Source of the DNA: Acidimicrobiaceae bacterium | Lineage (GTDB): Bacteria; Actinomycetota; Acidimicrobiia; Acidimicrobiales; RAAP-2 | Direction of reading: 5' to 3' | Assembly: GCA_003132205.1 (NCBI GenBank) | Contig: PKWY01000046.1 | Span: 1,121 to 65,120 of the forward strand | Length of the DNA stretch: 64,000 nucleotides | In this document: positions 60,095 through 64,000 of the stretch, in pieces | Layout of the letters: each line of letters begins with the position of its first letter | Numbering within the stretch: position 1 is the first letter of the stretch | Program-made: the position numbers and the translations under genes | Notes under the pieces: model-generated | Told to the model about the DNA's origin: nothing | What the model saw: only the letters and a program-made list of their open reading frames with translations | Databases searched by the model: none

Positions 60095-61507
60095 ATGGAG
60101 AAGAAGGATCCCTTCGTCTTACGCCACCTCGCCGAACTGCAACCCGAGTTGTGGTGGCTCGATTCGGACCCCTTGGAGCCGGCGTCGCACTCCGCTCTCA
60201 TCGGTGACATCGGTGCCGACCTCTGTGTCGTGGGAGCCGGCTACACGGGTCTCTGGACCGCCCTGCTGGCCAAGGAGCGTGACCCGGACCGAGAAGTCGT
60301 GGTTGTCGAGCAGTACGAGACCGGCGCCGGGGCTTCTGGACGCAACGGCGGGTTCTGCTCGGCGTCGCTCACCCACGGCTTCGGAAACGGCATGAATCGG
60401 TTCGCGAGCGAGATGCCCGTGATCGAACGCCTGGGCCGCGAGAACCTGAACGAGATCGAAGAGACCATCCGCCGCTACAACATCGAGTGTGACTGGGAAC
60501 GCACCGGTGAGCTCCGCGTGGCAGTGGCTGCCTGGCAGTTCAAGGAGATGAACACGGAGGCGCGGCTTCGAAACGAGATGGGCGACAACGTCGTGGTCCT
60601 CGACCGCGAGCAGGTGCAGGCGCGCATCCACTCGCCGATCTACCAAGGCGCCCTCTACGACAGCGACGGCACCGCGCTCGTCGACCCGGCGCGACTCGTG
60701 TGGGGCCTCGAGAAGGCGTGCCTGTCGCTCGGCGTCAAGATTTTCGAGAACTCCAAGGCCGAGTGGCTGGAGGACGTCGACGACGCGGTTCGGGTCCACA
60801 CCCCCTACGGGGTCGTGACGGCCGGGCGCGTGGCTCTCGCGACCAACGTGTTCCCGTCGCTCGTGCGAAAGGCCCGCAAGTACGTGGTGCCGGTGTTCGA
60901 CTACCAGATCGTCACCGAACCGCTCACGCCCGAGCAGCTCGAGAGCATCGGATGGTCGGGCCGCGAAGGCGTCGCCGACTCCGGGAACCAGTTCCACTAC
61001 TACCGCCTCACCCAGGATCACTGCATCCTCTGGGGCGGCTACGACGCCATCTACAACTTCCGGGGCAAGGTGCAGCGCAACTACGAGTTCAACGCCGAGA
61101 CCTACGCCACCCTCGCCGCCCACTTCTTGAAGACGTTTCCGCAGCTCGCCGGAATCAAGTTCACTCACGCGTGGGGCGGCGCCATCGACACCTGCACGCG
61201 CTTCTCGCCCTTTTGGGGGACCGCGCATCATGGAAAGGTGGCCTACGTCCTCGGCTTCACCGGCCTCGGCGTGGCGTCGACCAGATTCGGGGCCGCGACG
61301 ATGTTGGACCTCCTCGACGATTTCGACACCGAGCGCACCCAACTCACGATGGTCCAGAAGAAGCCTCTCCCCTTTCCCCCCGAGCCCTTCCGATGGATCT
61401 TCATCCGAATGACGCAAGCCGCGCTGAGGAGCGCGGACCGCCACGAGGGCCGACGAAACCTCTGGCTCAAGACGCTCGACTTCTTCGGCCTCGGCTTCGA
61501 CTCGTAA
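60095..61507 (+). CDS. FAD-dependent amine oxidoreductase (PuuB-like, DAO family)
   Basis: The 470-aa protein has the FAD-binding VVGAGYTGLWTALLAKE near residue 46, then GAGASGRNGGFCSASLTHGF, a motif shared with gamma-glutamylputrescine oxidases, and a C-terminal WGGAIDTCTRFSPF and GFTGLGVASTRFGA. It is expected to oxidise a secondary amine or gamma-glutamyl-amine to an aldehyde. ATG 60095 is preferred; TTG 60080 is in frame and also lacks a clear ribosome site. The C-terminal tail of about 45 residues beyond the domain is basic. Confidence 0.87.
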   Translation: MEKKDPFVLRHLAELQPELWWLDSDPLEPASHSALIGDIGADLCVVGAGYTGLWTALLAKERDPDREVVVVEQYETGAGASGRNGGFCSASLTHGFGNGMNRFASEMPVIERLGRENLNEIEETIRRYNIECDWERTGELRVAVAAWQFKEMNTEARLRNEMGDNVVVLDREQVQARIHSPIYQGALYDSDGTALVDPARLVWGLEKACLSLGVKIFENSKAEWLEDVDDAVRVHTPYGVVTAGRVALATNVFPSLVRKARKYVVPVFDYQIVTEPLTPEQLESIGWSGREGVADSGNQFHYYRLTQDHCILWGGYDAIYNFRGKVQRNYEFNAETYATLAAHFLKTFPQLAGIKFTHAWGGAIDTCTRFSPFWGTAHHGKVAYVLGFTGLGVASTRFGAATMLDLLDDFDTERTQLTMVQKKPLPFPPEPFRWIFIRMTQAALRSADRHEGRRNLWLKTLDFFGLGFDS

Positions 61508-61509
61508 AC

Positions 61510-61544
61510 CACGACCCCCCGACCGCGATGGCCGGGGGGTCGTG
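61510..61544 (+). terminator. Strong hairpin after the FAD oxidase gene
   Basis: CACGACCCCCCG and CGGGGGGTCGTG form a perfect 12-bp stem with an 11-nt loop, 3 nt after the stop. No U-tract. Confidence 0.6.
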
Positions 61545-61679
61545 ACCGCTTCTGCCCGTCGCTGTCGAAGTGAGTGTCCATCAAGCCAGAGACCATATTG
61601 ACGACGGTCGGGCCCATTGACACGGCGACAAGAGTCGGTTGCCCGTGTCTCAATCAAAACGGTGGAGGGAAGGGTAACT

Positions 61680-61735
61680 CAATACTTTTGCATCGTGTTC
61701 GCCGCAAATCAAGTGGACACGATGCAAAAGTATTG
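61680..61735. terminator. Perfect 19-bp inverted repeat after the acs gene
   Basis: CAATACTTTTGCATCGTGT (61680-61698), 18 nt, and its exact complement (61717-61735), ending 2 bp before the acs stop. It probably acts as a terminator for acs or a bidirectional barrier. A palindromic mobile remnant is possible. Confidence 0.5.
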
Positions 61736-61736
61736 C

Positions 61737-63875
61737 CTACTCTGCGTGGCCGAAAGACCGGATCGTCTCCAACTCCTCTGCGCTTAGCTCGCGCGGTTCG
61801 TCTCCGCTCGCGACCTTCTCGCTCTGGACGTAGTGACGGATATCGTCGACCACGTCGGGATTTGCCAGAGTCGTGATATCACCGATATCGGTGAAGTTTG
61901 AGATCGCCGCGATGACCCGACGCATGATCTTCCCTGAACGGGTCTTGGGCATGTCTCCCACAATCCAGACGTTCTTAGGGCGCGCGATCTTGCCGATCTC
62001 GGTCTCAATCATGAGCGACACTTTGTCCTCGATCTCTTTGCTCGGATTGATCCCTGGCTTCAGCGCGACGTACATCTCTACCGCACGGCCGCGCACCTCG
62101 TCGACCACCGGGACGGCGGCGGCCTCCGCAATCTCGGGGACCATGATGGCCGCCGACTCGAGCTCCTTCGTGCCGAGACGGTGTCCGGACACGTTGATCA
62201 CGTCGTCCACTCGGCCAAGGATTCGGTAGTATCCGTCGGCGGCCTGCATCGCACCGTCATTGGCGAAATACGGCCAGTCGTGCCAGTCCGTGCTGTCCTT
62301 GTCCTGACAGTACTTCTCGTAGTACGTCTTCACGAACCGGTCAGGGTCTCCCCAAATAGTCTGAAAGATGCCCGGCCAGGGGTTGCGGATACAGATGTTG
62401 CCGGCGTGGCCGCTGCCGGCCTTTACTTCGGCGCCGTTCTCGTCCAGAATCTTCGGGAAGATTCCGAGAACCGCCGGGCCGCAACTGCCTGGCTTCATTG
62501 GGTGAAGTGCGGGCATCGTACTCCCCAAGAACCCACCGTTCTCGGTCTGCCACCAGGTGTCGACGACGACCGCTTCGCCTTTGCCAACGACCTCGTGGTA
62601 CCAACGCCAGACGTCCGGCTCAATCGGCTCACCCACGGTCGTCATGTGCTTGAAGTGGTAGTTGTACTTCGCCGGCTCGTTCGGGCCGAGTTTACGCAGC
62701 GTACGGATTGTCGTGGGTGCCGTGTGGAAGGTTGTCACCCCCAGCCGCTCGGCGATTCGCCACGGCCGACCGGCATCGGGATACGTGGGCACACCCTCGT
62801 AAATGACGGTGGTCGTACCGAGCGCTAACGGCCCGTACACGATGTACGAGTGACCGGTGATCCAGCCGATGTCGGCGGCGCACCAGTACGTGTCCTCCGG
62901 GTGGATGTCCTGGTAGTACTTCGACGTGCCAGCCACGTAGGAGAGGTAGCCACCCGTACTGTGCTGGCAGCCCTTGGGCTTGCCCGTCGTGCCGCTCGAG
63001 TACATGATGAACAGTGGCGCCTCGGCGGGCATCGATACCGGCTCAACCAGTTTCCCCTTGAAGTCCGGCATGATCTCATCGACGAAGAAGTCCCGTCCGG
63101 GGACCATCGGGCTTTTCGAGGCGTACTGGCCGGGATTCCTGCGGAACACCAGCACCTTCTCGACCACAACACCGTCTTCGAGGGCCCTCGCGACCGCCTC
63201 ATCGGCCTTGGCCTTGTGATCTTGCAACTCGCCGTTGCGGTAGTAGCCGTCCATCGTTACGAGGATCTTGCTCTGCGAGTCAGCGATGCGGCCTCCACAC
63301 GCGGCACCGGAGAACCCACCGAACACTTGCGAATGGATGACGCCGAGACGCGCACATGCGAGCATCGCCACCGGCAGTTCCGGCACCATCGGCATGTGGA
63401 ACGTCACCACCTCTCCGGTCTTTGATCCGCAGAATCCGCGAAGCAGTGCAGCGAACTCGTTGACTCGCTCGTACAGTTCCTGATAGGTGATGACCTGCGT
63501 GTCGGCGTCCTCGGGTTCGGGGACCCAGATGATCGCTGCCTTGTTCCGATCGGTGGCCAGATGACGGTCGACGCAGTTGTAGGAGGCATTGAGCCGGCCG
63601 CCCACGAACCACTTCCAAAATGGCGCATTGCTCGAGTCCAGGGTGGTGTGCCAGTAGGTATCCCAAGAGAGAAGGTCCGCGTACTCCTTGAAGCATTCGG
63701 GGAAGTTCTCTTCGCTAAAACGCTCGAAGATGTCCGGATCGGAAGCATTCGCCTGACCGATGAACTTCGCCGAAGGGAAGTAATAACCCTCCTCGCGCCA
63801 GTGCACGGCAATCTGAGCCTCCGAGGCCTGATCGGATTCGAACTCCACAGCCTCTTTCTCACTTTTCGTTGGCAT
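61737..63875 (-). CDS. acs: Acetyl-CoA synthetase
   Basis: The 712-aa ANL ligase is longer at the N-terminus than PrpE and has WFVGGRLNASYNCVDRHL, the P-loop YSSGTTGKPKGCQHS, VDTWWQTENGG, INVSGHRLGTKELE and the catalytic lysine in KTRSGKIMRRV, the usual acetylation site of AcsA. It makes acetyl-CoA from acetate and ATP. ATG 63875 follows GAGGGGGGAAG; the in-frame extension to 63956 is unsupported. Beyond it, 63876-64000 is probably its promoter region, with no clear hexamers. Confidence 0.92.
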   Translation of the reverse strand: MPTKSEKEAVEFESDQASEAQIAVHWREEGYYFPSAKFIGQANASDPDIFERFSEENFPECFKEYADLLSWDTYWHTTLDSSNAPFWKWFVGGRLNASYNCVDRHLATDRNKAAIIWVPEPEDADTQVITYQELYERVNEFAALLRGFCGSKTGEVVTFHMPMVPELPVAMLACARLGVIHSQVFGGFSGAACGGRIADSQSKILVTMDGYYRNGELQDHKAKADEAVARALEDGVVVEKVLVFRRNPGQYASKSPMVPGRDFFVDEIMPDFKGKLVEPVSMPAEAPLFIMYSSGTTGKPKGCQHSTGGYLSYVAGTSKYYQDIHPEDTYWCAADIGWITGHSYIVYGPLALGTTTVIYEGVPTYPDAGRPWRIAERLGVTTFHTAPTTIRTLRKLGPNEPAKYNYHFKHMTTVGEPIEPDVWRWYHEVVGKGEAVVVDTWWQTENGGFLGSTMPALHPMKPGSCGPAVLGIFPKILDENGAEVKAGSGHAGNICIRNPWPGIFQTIWGDPDRFVKTYYEKYCQDKDSTDWHDWPYFANDGAMQAADGYYRILGRVDDVINVSGHRLGTKELESAAIMVPEIAEAAAVPVVDEVRGRAVEMYVALKPGINPSKEIEDKVSLMIETEIGKIARPKNVWIVGDMPKTRSGKIMRRVIAAISNFTDIGDITTLANPDVVDDIRHYVQSEKVASGDEPRELSAEELETIRSFGHAE

Positions 63876-64000
63876 ACTTCCCCCCTCTTTCAGGGCGAAG
63901 CGCGTGCCCGCTCTTCCACCCGCAACAGGCAACCGCACTGTTACAGCAACCCGCATTGGTTATAGCACGGCATAACGACTTAGCGCCACCACCCGCCAAA

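Noticed and set aside
60119-61657. 512-codon minus-strand ORF opposite the FAD oxidase
   Set aside because: Same GC artefact; the plus strand carries the FAD motif and conserved domains.
1-64000. CRISPR array, insertion sequence, prophage or integrative element
   Set aside because: No regularly spaced repeats, transposase, integrase or phage structural genes were seen; the holin-X-like gene is a chromosomal family and not evidence of a prophage.

Overview
The window is compact, high-GC bacterial chromosome with genes nearly end to end and no gene-free gap above about 235 bp. A complete Pup-proteasome locus (arc-dop-pup-prcB-prcA-pafA), a fused two-radical-SAM FbiC for coenzyme F420, a DUF4193 protein and a HelY-type helicase next to the Tat genes point to the Actinobacteria. 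My guess is a deep-branching class such as Acidimicrobiia; that placement is inference. No insertion sequence, prophage or CRISPR array was seen. One tRNA gene (Pro, GGG) is present.

Layout. 1-133 holds the start of a FeMo-cofactor-domain gene running off the left edge, divergent from a small membrane-anchored protein. 841-10425 is a catabolic island: a minus-strand operon hpaG-hpaE-hpaD-acetoacetate decarboxylase family-marR, then a glutamine-synthetase-like gamma-glutamyl ligase, a cytochrome P450, a PuuD-like gamma-glutamyl hydrolase and an APC permease. Three of its promoter regions share the palindrome CGTTTG-N4-CAAACG (one copy degenerate). 10474-18186 carries twin fluoride channels, a secreted protein, an SDR, an HtrA protease, a repeat-rich unknown protein, DUF4193 and a double-domain ThyX. 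18199-30702 runs helY-tatC-tatA-lepB, then the Pup-proteasome system, ferredoxin, TrmI, small membrane proteins and a thioesterase. 30766-38446 is central carbon metabolism (tkt-tal-pgi) followed by fbiC and a LOG-family gene. 38443-46187 has an acyl-CoA ligase and glutamate synthase gltBD. 46270-47814 has thiO-thiS, a 51-aa ORF and tRNA-Pro. 48036-53689 has propionyl-CoA synthetase and a sulfate ABC transporter. 53902-63875 has a CoA-transferase/hydrolase, PEP synthase, a frameshifted FAH hydrolase, an Old Yellow Enzyme, a PuuB-like FAD oxidase with a structured leader, and acetyl-CoA synthetase.

How the parts work together. The island looks like an amine or aromatic-amine pathway: import (permease), gamma-glutamylation (GS-like), oxygenation (P450), deglutamylation (PuuD-like), then homoprotocatechuate-type ring cleavage (HpaD) with HpaE and HpaG. 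The last operon gene, marR, is the natural candidate to bind the shared palindrome. A PuuB-like oxidase that could complete a gamma-glutamyl-amine route lies 50 kb away. The right part suggests propionate, acetate and gluconeogenic carbon handling.

A striking general property is the promoter style. About fourteen genes have a TANNNT hexamer exactly 6 nt (rarely 7-8) before the start codon and no Shine-Dalgarno, so they are probably leaderless. This rule also decides several GTG starts used here.
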